Shown piece after piece: positions 31,487 through 43,910 of a stretch of 64,000 bases of DNA. Under the pieces are notes generated by a model that saw only the letters and a program-made list of their open reading frames with translations, did not search any database and had not been told where the DNA came from. This stretch comes from Candidatus Avedoeria danica (GTDB lineage: Bacteria; Chloroflexota; Anaerolineae; Epilineales; Epilineaceae). Location: positions 2,793,501-2,857,500 of the forward strand of contig JADJCV010000004.1 of NCBI GenBank assembly GCA_016703025.1. Direction: 5' to 3'. A program made the position numbers and the translations under genes. Positions within the stretch are counted from its first letter, which is position 1, and each line of letters begins with the position of its first letter.

Positions 31487-34400
31487 ATGCTGCACGTTCA
31501 CCTGAGCAACCGCGTCGAACACCTCGCCGAGCGCCTCGTCGAGGTCGTGCGGCCGCCGCTCGACAACCCGTTCGCCAACGACTGCATCGTCGTCCAGAGC
31601 CTCGGCATGCAGCGCTGGCTGGAGATGACGCTGGCCACGGCCACCGGCGTCTGGGCGAACGGCTGGTTCCCGTTCCCGGAGGCCTTCGCCCGCAAGCTGC
31701 GCCGCGACGTCCTCGACGATGCCGCCGCCGAGCGCACCTTCGACCGCACCGGCCTCGCCTTCGCCATCGCCGCCGCCATCGCCGCCGACCGCGGCGCGCC
31801 TGCCTACGCCCCGCTCCGCCACTACCTGGACGCGGGGATGGGGCCCGACGTAGAACCGTCGGGCACGTCGTCCACCCGCCTCATCGCGCTCGCCGAGCGC
31901 ATCGCCGACGTGTTCGACGGCTATCAGCTCCATCGACCCGACGTGCTGCTGGCATGGGAAGCGGAACACGACGACGGCGTTCATCCCGAGGAGGGCATCG
32001 ACCTTGGCGTCGACCTCAGCAGCGGACGCAGCGGCGATGGTGGGCGTGAAGTCGCCGTCGACAGCGGAATCGACGATCCCGACGACGCTTGGCAGCCTCA
32101 ACTGTGGCGTGCCGTCACAGCCGCCCATCCAGACCGCAGCCGCGGCGCGCGGCAGACCGAGCGCCTGATCGCGGCGCTCGAGGCCGGTCGGCAGCCGAGC
32201 GACCCCGACTTCGCCCGCGTCAGCGTCTTCGGCTTGTCGGCCCTCTCGCCGTTGTACATCCGCCTGTTGTCCGCGCTCGCCCGCCACGTCGAGGTCAACG
32301 TCTTTGCGCTTGCGGCATCGACGGTCGGAGCGAGAGCGCTGCGCGACCACCGCGCCGTCGGCGGCATGCCGGCCGGGCGCGCGCCGGAAGCGCGCGCGAT
32401 GGACGACCTCCCCGCGGCCGGCCATCCGCTCCTGCGCTCGCTCGGCACCGTCGCGCGCGAGTTCCAGCTCCTCGCCGGGTCCGTCGCGCACGAGGTCACG
32501 TTCGACGACTTCCCGGCGAGCGCGGGATCGGTCGAAGCGCCCGATCGCCTCGCCGCGCTGCACGCGCTGCAAGCCGACATCGACGCCGACGCGCCAAAGC
32601 CCCGGCCGAATGCCCTCGCCCTGCTCATCGCCGGCCAGGACACGTCGGTCTCGATCCACGCCTGCCACGGCCCGCTGCGCGAGGTCGAAGTGCTGCGCGA
32701 CCAGCTCATCGCGGCGTTCGCGGCCGACAATACGCTGGCGCCGCACGACATCGTCGTTCTCACACCCGACATCGCGGGTTACGCGCCGTACATCGACGCG
32801 GTGTTCGGTGCCACGCGCCTCGACGGCTGCCGACTGCCGTTCGCCATCGCCGACCGACCCGGCCGGGAGTCGCTCGCCGTCGTCCAGGCGTTCGGCCAGC
32901 TGCTGCACGTCCTCCGCGGGCGGTTCACGGCCGCCGAGGTCCTCGACCTCCTGGCGCTGCCGCCCGTCCGCCAGCGCTTCGGCCTGCCGGCGGCCGATCT
33001 CGGGGCCGTGCGCGACTGGGTGGCCGCCGCCGGGATCCGATGGGCCGCGGACGCCGACCATCGCCGCAGCGTCGGCCAGCCCGCCGAGGACGCGAACACG
33101 TGGCGCTTCGGACTCGACCGGCTGCTGCTCGGCGTCGCGGTTGGCGAAGACGACGACGCGGACGGGGACGGCAGTGTGCGATCGAAGAGCGACGCCGATG
33201 ACGGTGCGATCGGCGCCGTCATCGACCGGGCTGCCGACGGCTGTTTCCACGGCGTGCTACCCGCCCTCGACGCCCTCGCGGCGCCGCACGCGCTCGGCGC
33301 ATTGTGCGCGTTCGCGGGCCATCTCGCCGCGGCCCGCGCGTCGTGCGTCGCACCTCGGCCGGCACGGGCATGGGCCACGGCGCTGACGGCGCTCCTGGCC
33401 GAGACGATCGCCCACGACGGCGCGAACGCCGCCCAGCACGGCCGCCTCCGTGCCGCGCTCGACGACCTCGCCGACCGGGCCGAGACGGCCGGGTTCGTCG
33501 GCGATCTCACGCTCGACAGCATATCGGACCACGTGCTGCAGGCCGTCGACGCCAACGACGGCGCGCGCGGCTTCCTCAGCGGCGGCATCACGTTCTGCGC
33601 CCTCGCGCCGATGCGCTCGATCCCGTTTCGCGTCGTCGCCCTCCTCGGGATGAACGACGGCGCCTTCCCACGCCCCGGCCGCCCGTTCGCGTTCGACCTC
33701 GTCCAGCGCCGCCCCCGCGTCGGCGACCGCCGCGCGCGGGACGACGATCGGTTCCTGTTCCTCGAGGCGCTGCTGGCGGCGCGCGACCGCTTCATCGTCA
33801 CATTCAACGGCCAGAGCATGAACGACAACAGCCGCCTCCCGCCCTCGGTCGTCGTCAGCGAGCTGCTCGACGCGCTCGTCGCCCTCGACCCGGCGTCTGC
33901 AGCGGCCGCCGACGTCTCGGCGACCGCGGACGCGCTCGTGACTTGGCACCCGCTGCAGCCGTTCAGCCCGCGCTACTTCACGGCGTCCGCGCCGTCCGGC
34001 ACGGCCCAGGCGCCGGCGGACGATCGGAGCGACGGCCGCCTCTTCTCGTACGCCACGGCGTACGTCCCCGCCGCCGTTCGACTTCTGGGCGCGCGAACGC
34101 ACGCGACGCCGTTCGTCACGAGCACCGTGGCGCTCGGACGGAGGGATACCGCCGGTTCCGACGCCGACGAACCCGACATCGCCCTCGACGACCTCGTCGC
34201 CTTCTTCCGCCACCCCGCCCGCCACCTTCTCCGCCACAACCTCGGCATTGCCTTCCCGGGCGACGCGACGCCGCTCGAAGACCGCGAACCGCTCGCCCTC
34301 GACGGACTCGGCCGCCACGCCGTCGGCGACGCCGTGCTGCGCGACCTATTGGCCGGTCGGACCGCCGCCGCGGCCATGGCGCGCGTCCATGCGGCCGGGA

Positions 34401-35179
34401 TCGCGCCGATCGGCACGCCCGGCGCCGTCGCCCTCACGCCGATCGTCGATCAGGCCGCCGCGATCGCCTCAGTCGCCGCACCGTGGCTGTCCCCATCGCA
34501 CCTGCCGCCGATCGACTTCACGTTGCGCCTGCCGCCTGTCGATACCGCCCTGCTCCCGAACTTCGTCCCGAACGGCGCCGCCGTCCGAAGCGGCACGAGA
34601 CTCGTCGGCACGCTGGCCGGCGTGCGCCCCGGCGGCCTCGTGCGCTGCAGCTTCGCCCGCGTCGACGTCGCGAAGACGCTCGACCTCTGGATCGAGCACG
34701 TCGTGCTGTGCGCCCTCCGGGCCCAACCGCCGGACGGTCCGTCCTCCACCCACAGCCGCCGCATCGGCCGCCCCCCCGCCGCCGATCGCAACGGCGGCGC
34801 GGCGACGATCGCCTTCGGGCCGGTCGAGGCGCCGGAGCGGGTCCTGTCGACGCTCGTCGCGCTCTGTCGGTCCGGCCAGCGGGCCTGGCTGCCGTTCCTC
34901 CCCCGCGCATCGCACGCCTTCGCCGCGGCCGGTCCGGACGACGCGCCCGTGCATACGTCGAAGGCCCTTCGCGAGGCGCGCCACGCCTTCGACCCGCCCG
35001 CGTTCGCCGGCGGCGGACGGGGCGAGGGCGAAGACGAGTGGGTGCGCCTCGTCGTCGGCGATGCCGAGCCGTTCGGCGAGGACGGCGATCCCGGCTGGCA
35101 AACCGCGTTCGCCGAGATCGCCTGCGCCGTGTATCGCCCGATCCTGGCCGCCATCGTCGCCGACGGGGAGGCGGAATGA
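31487..35179 (+). CDS. recC: Exodeoxyribonuclease V gamma subunit
   Basis: RecC is the scaffold and Chi-recognition subunit of the RecBCD helicase-nuclease. The protein has 1230 residues, close to the family's ~1120. The N-terminus M-L-H-V-H-L-S-N-R-V-E-H-L and V-V-Q-S-L-G-M-Q-R-W-L are diagnostic, as are C-H-G-P-L-R-E-V-E-V-L-R-D (~393), the L-L-G-M-N-D-G-A-F-P-R segment (~718) and G-D-R-R-A-R-D-D-D-R (~745). A lineage-specific acidic Gly/Asp insertion lies at ~163-200. It is first in recC-recB-recD; its TGA overlaps the recB ATG (ATGA). Chi specificity cannot be read from the sequence. Confidence 0.95.
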   Translation: MLHVHLSNRVEHLAERLVEVVRPPLDNPFANDCIVVQSLGMQRWLEMTLATATGVWANGWFPFPEAFARKLRRDVLDDAAAERTFDRTGLAFAIAAAIAADRGAPAYAPLRHYLDAGMGPDVEPSGTSSTRLIALAERIADVFDGYQLHRPDVLLAWEAEHDDGVHPEEGIDLGVDLSSGRSGDGGREVAVDSGIDDPDDAWQPQLWRAVTAAHPDRSRGARQTERLIAALEAGRQPSDPDFARVSVFGLSALSPLYIRLLSALARHVEVNVFALAASTVGARALRDHRAVGGMPAGRAPEARAMDDLPAAGHPLLRSLGTVAREFQLLAGSVAHEVTFDDFPASAGSVEAPDRLAALHALQADIDADAPKPRPNALALLIAGQDTSVSIHACHGPLREVEVLRDQLIAAFAADNTLAPHDIVVLTPDIAGYAPYIDAVFGATRLDGCRLPFAIADRPGRESLAVVQAFGQLLHVLRGRFTAAEVLDLLALPPVRQRFGLPAADLGAVRDWVAAAGIRWAADADHRRSVGQPAEDANTWRFGLDRLLLGVAVGEDDDADGDGSVRSKSDADDGAIGAVIDRAADGCFHGVLPALDALAAPHALGALCAFAGHLAAARASCVAPRPARAWATALTALLAETIAHDGANAAQHGRLRAALDDLADRAETAGFVGDLTLDSISDHVLQAVDANDGARGFLSGGITFCALAPMRSIPFRVVALLGMNDGAFPRPGRPFAFDLVQRRPRVGDRRARDDDRFLFLEALLAARDRFIVTFNGQSMNDNSRLPPSVVVSELLDALVALDPASAAAADVSATADALVTWHPLQPFSPRYFTASAPSGTAQAPADDRSDGRLFSYATAYVPAAVRLLGARTHATPFVTSTVALGRRDTAGSDADEPDIALDDLVAFFRHPARHLLRHNLGIAFPGDATPLEDREPLALDGLGRHAVGDAVLRDLLAGRTAAAAMARVHAAGIAPIGTPGAVALTPIVDQAAAIASVAAPWLSPSHLPPIDFTLRLPPVDTALLPNFVPNGAAVRSGTRLVGTLAGVRPGGLVRCSFARVDVAKTLDLWIEHVVLCALRAQPPDGPSSTHSRRIGRPPAADRNGGAATIAFGPVEAPERVLSTLVALCRSGQRAWLPFLPRASHAFAAAGPDDAPVHTSKALREARHAFDPPAFAGGGRGEGEDEWVRLVVGDAEPFGEDGDPGWQTAFAEIACAVYRPILAAIVADGEAE

Positions 35180-38100
35180 AGCCGCTCGAGCCGTGGGGCC
35201 TCGCGCTCGACGGCACGCATCTCATCGAGGCCAGCGCCGGCACGGGCAAGACCTACACGATCGGAACGCTCGTGCTGCGGCTCGTCCTCGAAGCCGGCCT
35301 GACGATCGACCGGATCCTCGTCGTGACGTTCACCCGCGCCGCGACCGCCGAGCTGCGCGACCGGATCCGCCGGCGGATCGTCCACGCGTTGGCCGCTTGC
35401 GACGCCCCGGACCGCGAAGCCGCCGCGTCGCCCCCCGACGCCCAGGCGACGAGCAGCGGCTTCACGGGCTATCTGGCCGCCCGTCGCGCCGCCGGCCACG
35501 GCCCGGCGGACGCCGCGGCGCTCGCCGCTGCGCTGCGGGACTTCGATACCGCGCCGATCTTCACGATCCACAGCTTCTGCCAGCGCGTGCTGCAGGAGTT
35601 CGCGTTCGAGAGCGGCACGAGCTTCGAGGCGACGCTCACGGACGACGATCTCGCCCTGAAGCGCGAGATCGTGGCCGACTACTGGGCCTCGCAGACCTAC
35701 GCCGCGCCGCCCGTCCTCGTCGCCCACCTCATCGACACCGCCAAGGTCACGCCCGCCACCCTTGAGCGTCTGGCGACTGCCCTCGCCCGCGCCCGCGGCC
35801 TCGAGGTGCTGCCCGCGCCGAGAGACACCGGCGCAGGGCGCGCGGACGATGGCTTGGCCGGAAGCGTCGATCCGAACGCTGGCACCGAACGGCGCATACA
35901 CGATGTCGCCGTGCCTGCTGTCGCCGTGCCTGCTGTCGCTCCTGCTGTCGCTCCGGCCGTTGTCGGGGTGAACGTCCAACCGGAGAACAGCGACGCCGTC
36001 TGGCTCGACCGCGCGCTCGCCGAGTGGCACGGCTCGCGGTCCCATGCGCGCGCCGCGTTCGCTGCCGGGCGCGACGACGCCGAGGTCGTGCTCTCGACGG
36101 GCGCGGCGCTCACGCACCGCTCGCTCTCGAAGGGAAGCGTGCCGCGCTGGCTCGATCAGATCGGCGATTGGCTGGCCTCCGACGCCCCGCCGCCGGCCGT
36201 TCCGGTCCGGGCGACGCTCCTGCGGTTCACGACGGACGGCATCGCGCCGCACGTGAAGGACGGCTGCGACCCGCCATCCCACCCGCTGATCGACGCCTGC
36301 GACCGCCTCGCCGTCGCCGACGCCCACCTCGCCGACGGCCTCGCGGCGTGGAGCGAGCGCATCCGCCTCGGCCTCGCGCCGTATCTGACCCGCGAGACGC
36401 GCCTCCGCCGCCGGCGCGCGAACGCCCAGGCGTTCGACGACCTCCTCCACGACCTCGCCGACGCCCTCGCGGGCGACCGAGGCCCGCGCCTGGCCGCGAG
36501 CGCCCGCACCCGCTACGCCGCCGCGCTGATCGACGAGTTCCAGGACACGGACGACGTGCAGTACCGCATCTTTCGATCCCTCTTCGGGACGACGGCGCGT
36601 GCGCCGCAGTTGGCCCCGCATGCCGCAACGGTCAGCGCCGCGGACGCCGCCCGCGCGACCTTCCTCGCCCTGATCGGCGACCCCAAGCAGGCGATCTACG
36701 CCTTTCGCGGCGCCGACGTCTTCGCCTACCTGCGCGCCGCCGAGGACGCCGGAACGGACCGGCGCTGGACGCTGGCGCACAACCGGCGCTCGGACGAAGG
36801 GCTCGTCCGGGCGCTGAACGCGGTCTGGGCGGAGGACCGCGTCCCGCGGCCGTTCGTCTATCCGGGCATTCGCTACCAGCCGGTCGAGCACCACCACCCC
36901 AACCGCCTCTTCGCCGCCGACACCGCCGCCCCGCAGCCCCCCGTGATGATCCTGCGCCTCTCACCGGATGACCCGGGCGCCGAAACGAACGCGCAAGGCC
37001 TGCTGCAGCGCGACTGGGCCAGGCGCACCATCCCGCGCCGCGTGGCCACCGACATCGCCGCGCTCCTCGCCGCACCGCCGCTTCTGCGCGTGGCATACGA
37101 TCCGGCCGATCATCGCGGCCCGCGGAGCGGCGACCGGGCCGTCGAGGCGGCACCCGATTCGACGCGGCCGATCGAGCCCGGCGACATCGCCGTCCTGACA
37201 CGCACGAACCCGCAAGCCGCCGCCGTCCAGCGCGCGCTCGACCGGCTCGGAATCCCGAGCGTGCGCCACGGCGACGACAGCGTCTTCGAGACGGACGAGG
37301 CCGCTGAACTGGCCCGCGTGCTGGCAGCGGTGATCGAGCCGGGGTCAGCCCGCCTCGTCCGCGGCGCCCTCGCCACCCGCATCCTCGGCGCCGATGCCGC
37401 GCGGCTGGCGGTGCTGGCGGCCGACGAGATGGCGTGGGAAGCCGAGGTCGAGCGGTTCCGCGGCTGGCTCGAACGATGGCAGCAGGCCGGGTTCATCCAA
37501 GCCTACCGCCGGATCGTCGAGGAGGCCGGCGTGGCGGTGCGCCTGCTGACGCTGCCCGACGGCGAGCGCCGGCTGACGAACGTGCAGCACGTGGCGGAGC
37601 TGATCCACCGCGCCGCGCACACGGACGGCCACGGCCCGCGCGCGCTGCTCGGCTGGCTGGCGCGCATGCGCACGGACACCGCCGCCCGGACCGCCGCGGT
37701 CGGAGACAGCGCGCAGCTGCGGCTCGAGCGCGACATGAAGGCCGTGCAGGTCGTGACCGTCCACCGCAGCAAGGGGCTGGAGTACGCAGTGGTGTACTGC
37801 CCGTTCCTCTGGTACCGCTCCATGCACCGCAACGAGACCGAGGTGCGCTTCACCGACCCCACTGACCAGCGGCTGAAGCTCGACATCGGCACGCCGCCCG
37901 ACCAGGCGCACCGCGACGCGGCCGAGGTCGACGACTTCGCCGAGGACATGCGGCTGGCGTATGTGGCGCTGACCCGCGCCAAGCACCACTGCCGGATCGT
38001 CTGGGGCCCGATCGCCGGTGCCGAGCGCAGCGCCCTCGGCCGCCTCTGCCACCCAACGCCGGGGCGGGCGGAACGCGACGGCGTCGACCCCCAGCCGGGG

Positions 38101-39421
38101 CTGGCGTCGGGCGAGCGCGTCAATCCCCCGCCGGCGCCAGCGGCCGACGGCGATGCGTCGTTGCCCGCCCGTCGCCAACTCGAGGACGCGATCGCGCACG
38201 TCGGCCGACGCATCGCCGACCCCGCCGCGTTCGAAGCGGATCTCGACGCGCTCGTCGCGGCCACCGCGCATGGCGGCGGCGCCATCGCCGTCCGCGGCCT
38301 CGCGACGGGCGCCGCCCCCCCCTGGCGCGCCACACCGGAAACGGGCGATCTCCCAACCGCCCGCCGTTTCGAGGGCCCGATCCCGCGCGGTCGCCGCCGC
38401 ACGAGCTACTCGGCCCTCGTCAGCGCGTATCGCGGCACGCCACCCGACCCGGACGCTACGCGGGACCACGATGGCGAGGCCGGCGGCAGCGACGACTTGA
38501 CCGGCACCGGCAACGACGTGATCGGAACGGTCGAACCGAACCTGCCGGCGACGAACGACGGCCACCGGTTGTCGGCGACGGCGTCCGGCCCCGCAGCCGG
38601 TCCGGCCGCCAACGCAGGTGCGTCGTTGCCGGCCGTCGTCACCTTGGACGCCTTCCCTGCCGGCGCCGACCCCGGCACGTGCCTCCACGCCGTCTTCGAG
38701 CGGATCGACTTCACGAACCCTACGCTCTGGCCGGGTGTGGCCGCCGACGCTTGCCGCCGCGCCGGGATCGACGCCGCCGCCGCGGACGTCCTGTCGTCAG
38801 CACTGGCCGAGATCGTCGCCACCCGCCTGGCCGACGGCCCAAGTGGCTTCGCGCTGGCCGACGTGCCGCGCAGCGTCCGGCTGAACGAGATGCCGTTCGT
38901 CCTGCCCATCGCCCTCGGGCATGATGAGAGGGCACGGCGCCCGTTTTCACCGGCCGACCTCGCCGCCGCGCTGGCCGCACACGGAGCGGGCCGACGGAGC
39001 GGCCGACGCCACCGGGTTGCCGCCCGGCTACGCCGACGCCGTCGGCCGGCTCGGCTTCGACGCCGTTCACGGCCACCTGAGCGGGTTCGTCGACATGGTG
39101 TGCCGCGTCGGCGGCCGGTGGTACATCGTCGATTGGAAGTCGAACCGCCTCGGATCGACGTGGGCGGACTACACGCCTCAGCGCATCGCCGGCGCGATGG
39201 CGCACCACCACTATTACCTCCAGTACCACCTGTACACCGTGGCCGTCCATCGCTACCTGCAGCGCCGCGTGCCGGGCTACCGCTACGACGAGTCGTTCGG
39301 CGGCGTGTTCTACCTCTTCGTCCGCGGCATGCACCCCGCCCTCGGCCCGAGCTGCGGCGTCTTCTTCGATCGGCCGACGGAGGGGCGGGTTGCGCGGTTG
39401 GAGGCGGTGCTGGAGGGGTGA
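35176..39421 (+). CDS. recB: Exodeoxyribonuclease V beta subunit (frameshifted)
   Basis: RecB is the 3'-5' UvrD-like helicase and nuclease of RecBCD. Walker A is A-S-A-G-T-G-K-T (19-26). Other helicase motifs include F-T-R-A-A-T-A-E-L, I-D-E-F-Q-D-T-D, L-I-G-D-P-K-Q-A-I-Y-A-F-R-G-A-D and V-H-R-S-K-G-L-E-Y. The nuclease domain is complete, with G-F-V-D-M-V (Asp codon 39092) and D-W-K-S-N (39131), but is in the next frame. An extra G in GCGGG at 38988-38990 shifts the frame. Removing it restores a tandem G-A-A-D-G-A-A-D and joins both parts. As written, translation would continue in the wrong frame to 39714. A sequencing error or a real slippage-prone site are both possible. A Val/Ala/Pro repeat insertion lies at ~248-263. 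Confidence 0.88.
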
Positions 39422-39446
39422 GGGCGACCGGTGCGCGTGCGGCGTC

Positions 39447-39482
39447 GGGGTCGGTTCGGGCGTTGGGGTCGATTGGGGCGTT
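39447..39482. repeat. 18-bp tandem repeat between recB and recD
   Basis: Two adjacent 18-bp units (39447-39464 and 39465-39482) read GGGGTCGGTTCGGGCGTT and GGGGTCGATTGGGGCGTT, differing at two positions. They fill part of the 93-bp recB-recD spacer; no hairpin or promoter is evident. Confidence 0.6.
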
Positions 39483-39514
39483 GAAGAAGGGTCGGAAGAC
39501 ACCAAGGGGACGGG

Positions 39515-41599
<2,085 letters not shown>

Positions 41600-41640
41600 T
41601 CCGGTGGGGAGCGGACGCTGTGGAGGACGTGACGATGGGG

Positions 41641-41669
41641 TTGCACAAAGGCCGTGACCGGGCTACGAT
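41641..41669 (+). promoter_or_regulatory. Candidate promoter of the VOC gene
   Basis: TTGCAC (41641-41646), a 17-bp spacer and TACGAT (41664-41669) lie about 50 bp before the VOC-protein start, in a locally AT-richer stretch. Confidence 0.45.
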
Positions 41670-41721
41670 ACACGCCGATCACTAGCACATCTGTTCGCAT
41701 TTGCACCCCAGGAGCCGCACG

Positions 41722-42096
41722 ATGATCCTCGGCCTGCGCACGATCCTCTACCGTGTTCCGGACATCGACGCCGCCAAGACTTGGTACCGCGCGATCCTCG
41801 AACGTGACCCGTACTTCGACGAGCCGTACTACGTGGGCTTCAACGTCGGCGGCTTCGAGCTCGGTCTCAACCCGGACGAAGCGGGCGGCGCCCCCGGCCC
41901 GGGCGGAACGGTGGCCTACTGGGGCGTGAAGGATGCGCGCGCCGCGGTCAAGCGACTGCGCGGCCTCGGCGTCGTCGTCGCGTCCGACCCGGAGGACGTC
42001 GGCGGAGGCATCCTGGTGGCCACGGTGCGCGACCCGTGGGGCAATGAGATCGGGATCATCGAGAACCCGCATTTCGATCTGGGGGCGGTGTCGTAA
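41722..42096 (+). CDS. VOC/glyoxalase-fold protein
   Basis: This is a 124-residue member of the vicinal oxygen chelate superfamily with two beta-alpha-beta-beta-beta units. It begins L-R-T-I-L-Y-R-V-P-D-I-D-A-A-K-T-W-Y and ends V-R-D-P-W-G-N-E-I-G-I-I-E-N-P. The metal Glu near the end (I-I-E-N) is present, but the first-strand His is replaced (T-I-L-Y), so classic glyoxalase I activity is doubtful. It more likely belongs to the dioxygenase/antibiotic-resistance-like branch with unknown substrate. GGAG lies 8 nt before the ATG. It stands alone after recD with its own promoter and is convergent with the DtxR gene. Confidence 0.85.
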   Translation: MILGLRTILYRVPDIDAAKTWYRAILERDPYFDEPYYVGFNVGGFELGLNPDEAGGAPGPGGTVAYWGVKDARAAVKRLRGLGVVVASDPEDVGGGILVATVRDPWGNEIGIIENPHFDLGAVS

Positions 42097-42111
42097 CGCA
42101 CGGGCTGGAGC

Positions 42112-42870
42112 CTACCCGTCGCACACGCGCCGCGGGTCTGACATGCGGGCCGGGGCCTCATCGCCATCCACCACCGCGTCAACCGCCACCCGTTGGGCCA
42201 CCGCGCGCGCCACGTCGCCGTCCACTCCGCCGACGCGCACCGTGACGGGGCCGTCGTCGGGGGCGACTGCGACGACGTCGAGGACGGCGTCCGGGCGGAT
42301 GCCGAGCAGGGCGAGGGCGCGCAGGTCGGCGGCGTCCTCGTCGGGGACCTCGCGGACGATCAGGCGGGCGCCGGGGATGCTGTCGGCCAGGCGGGCGTGG
42401 CGCGGGGCGACGAACTCGCCGTTGCGCGGCGGGATCGGGGCGCCGTGAGGATCGCGATCGGGGTGGCCGAGGAAGTCGGCCATGCGCTCGCCCAGCGCGT
42501 CCGAGATGTGGTGCTCGAGGCGGTGGGCCTCGTCGTGCACGGCGTCCCAACCGATGCCGAGCGACTCGGCCAGGAAGGTCTCGATGAGCCGGTGGTGGCG
42601 CAGGATCTCGAGCGCCACCTTGCGGCCGATGTCCGTCAGCTGCACGCCGGCGTAGCGTTCGTGGCGGACGAGGCCCATGGCGTGCAGCCGCTTCACCATC
42701 CCTGTCACGGACGCCGGCGCAACGTCGAGGTCGCGCGCGAGGGCCGTCGTCATCACGGCCACCTCATCGCCGCCGCGGACGTAGATCGCCCGGACGTAAT
42801 CCTCCATGGCCGGGCTCAGCGCCAGGGTGCGGCGGACGGGCGTCGAGGTCGGATCGGGTTCCGGCGGCAT
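42112..42870 (-). CDS. DtxR/MntR-family metalloregulator
   Basis: This is a metal-dependent transcription regulator (Mn2+ or Fe2+ sensing) of 252 residues. A winged helix-turn-helix covers ~17-80 (M-E-D-Y-V-R-A-I-Y, A-P-A-S-V-T-G-M-V-K-R-L). The dimerisation/metal domain (~80-150) contains H-H-R-L-I-E-T-F-L and E-A-H-R-L-E-H-H-I-S. A FeoA/SH3-like C-terminal domain follows (~160-240). The ATG at 42870 has AGGAG 8 nt upstream; an in-frame GTG at 42879 overlaps that SD and is rejected. It is divergent from a MacB-like ABC exporter operon with 173 bp between, so it may control that exporter. Whether it senses Mn or Fe is not determined. Confidence 0.9.
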   Translation of the reverse strand: MPPEPDPTSTPVRRTLALSPAMEDYVRAIYVRGGDEVAVMTTALARDLDVAPASVTGMVKRLHAMGLVRHERYAGVQLTDIGRKVALEILRHHRLIETFLAESLGIGWDAVHDEAHRLEHHISDALGERMADFLGHPDRDPHGAPIPPRNGEFVAPRHARLADSIPGARLIVREVPDEDAADLRALALLGIRPDAVLDVVAVAPDDGPVTVRVGGVDGDVARAVAQRVAVDAVVDGDEAPARMSDPRRVCDG

Positions 42871-43043
42871 CGGCGGCACTCCTGCGGGCGGGCGAAGACG
42901 CTGGGCAAGCGTAGCACAAGGCGGACGGCTGTAATATGACGGCGTCGTCCCTCGACGATCCTGGACCGGCCGTCTGTAAGGGACCCCGGCGGTCCGGCGT
43001 CATACGTTCCGTTCGCCGACGGTTGCCAGCAAGAGAGGCCACG

Positions 43044-43906
<863 letters not shown>

Positions 43907-43910
<4 letters not shown>

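Noticed and set aside
33304..35175. Upstream part of the long ORF that contains recB
   Set aside because: It is an out-of-frame reading of recC; RecB similarity starts at the ATG overlapping the recC stop.
34450..36897. 815-residue minus-strand ORF across recC/recB
   Set aside because: Antisense to two well-supported recombination genes; no motifs.
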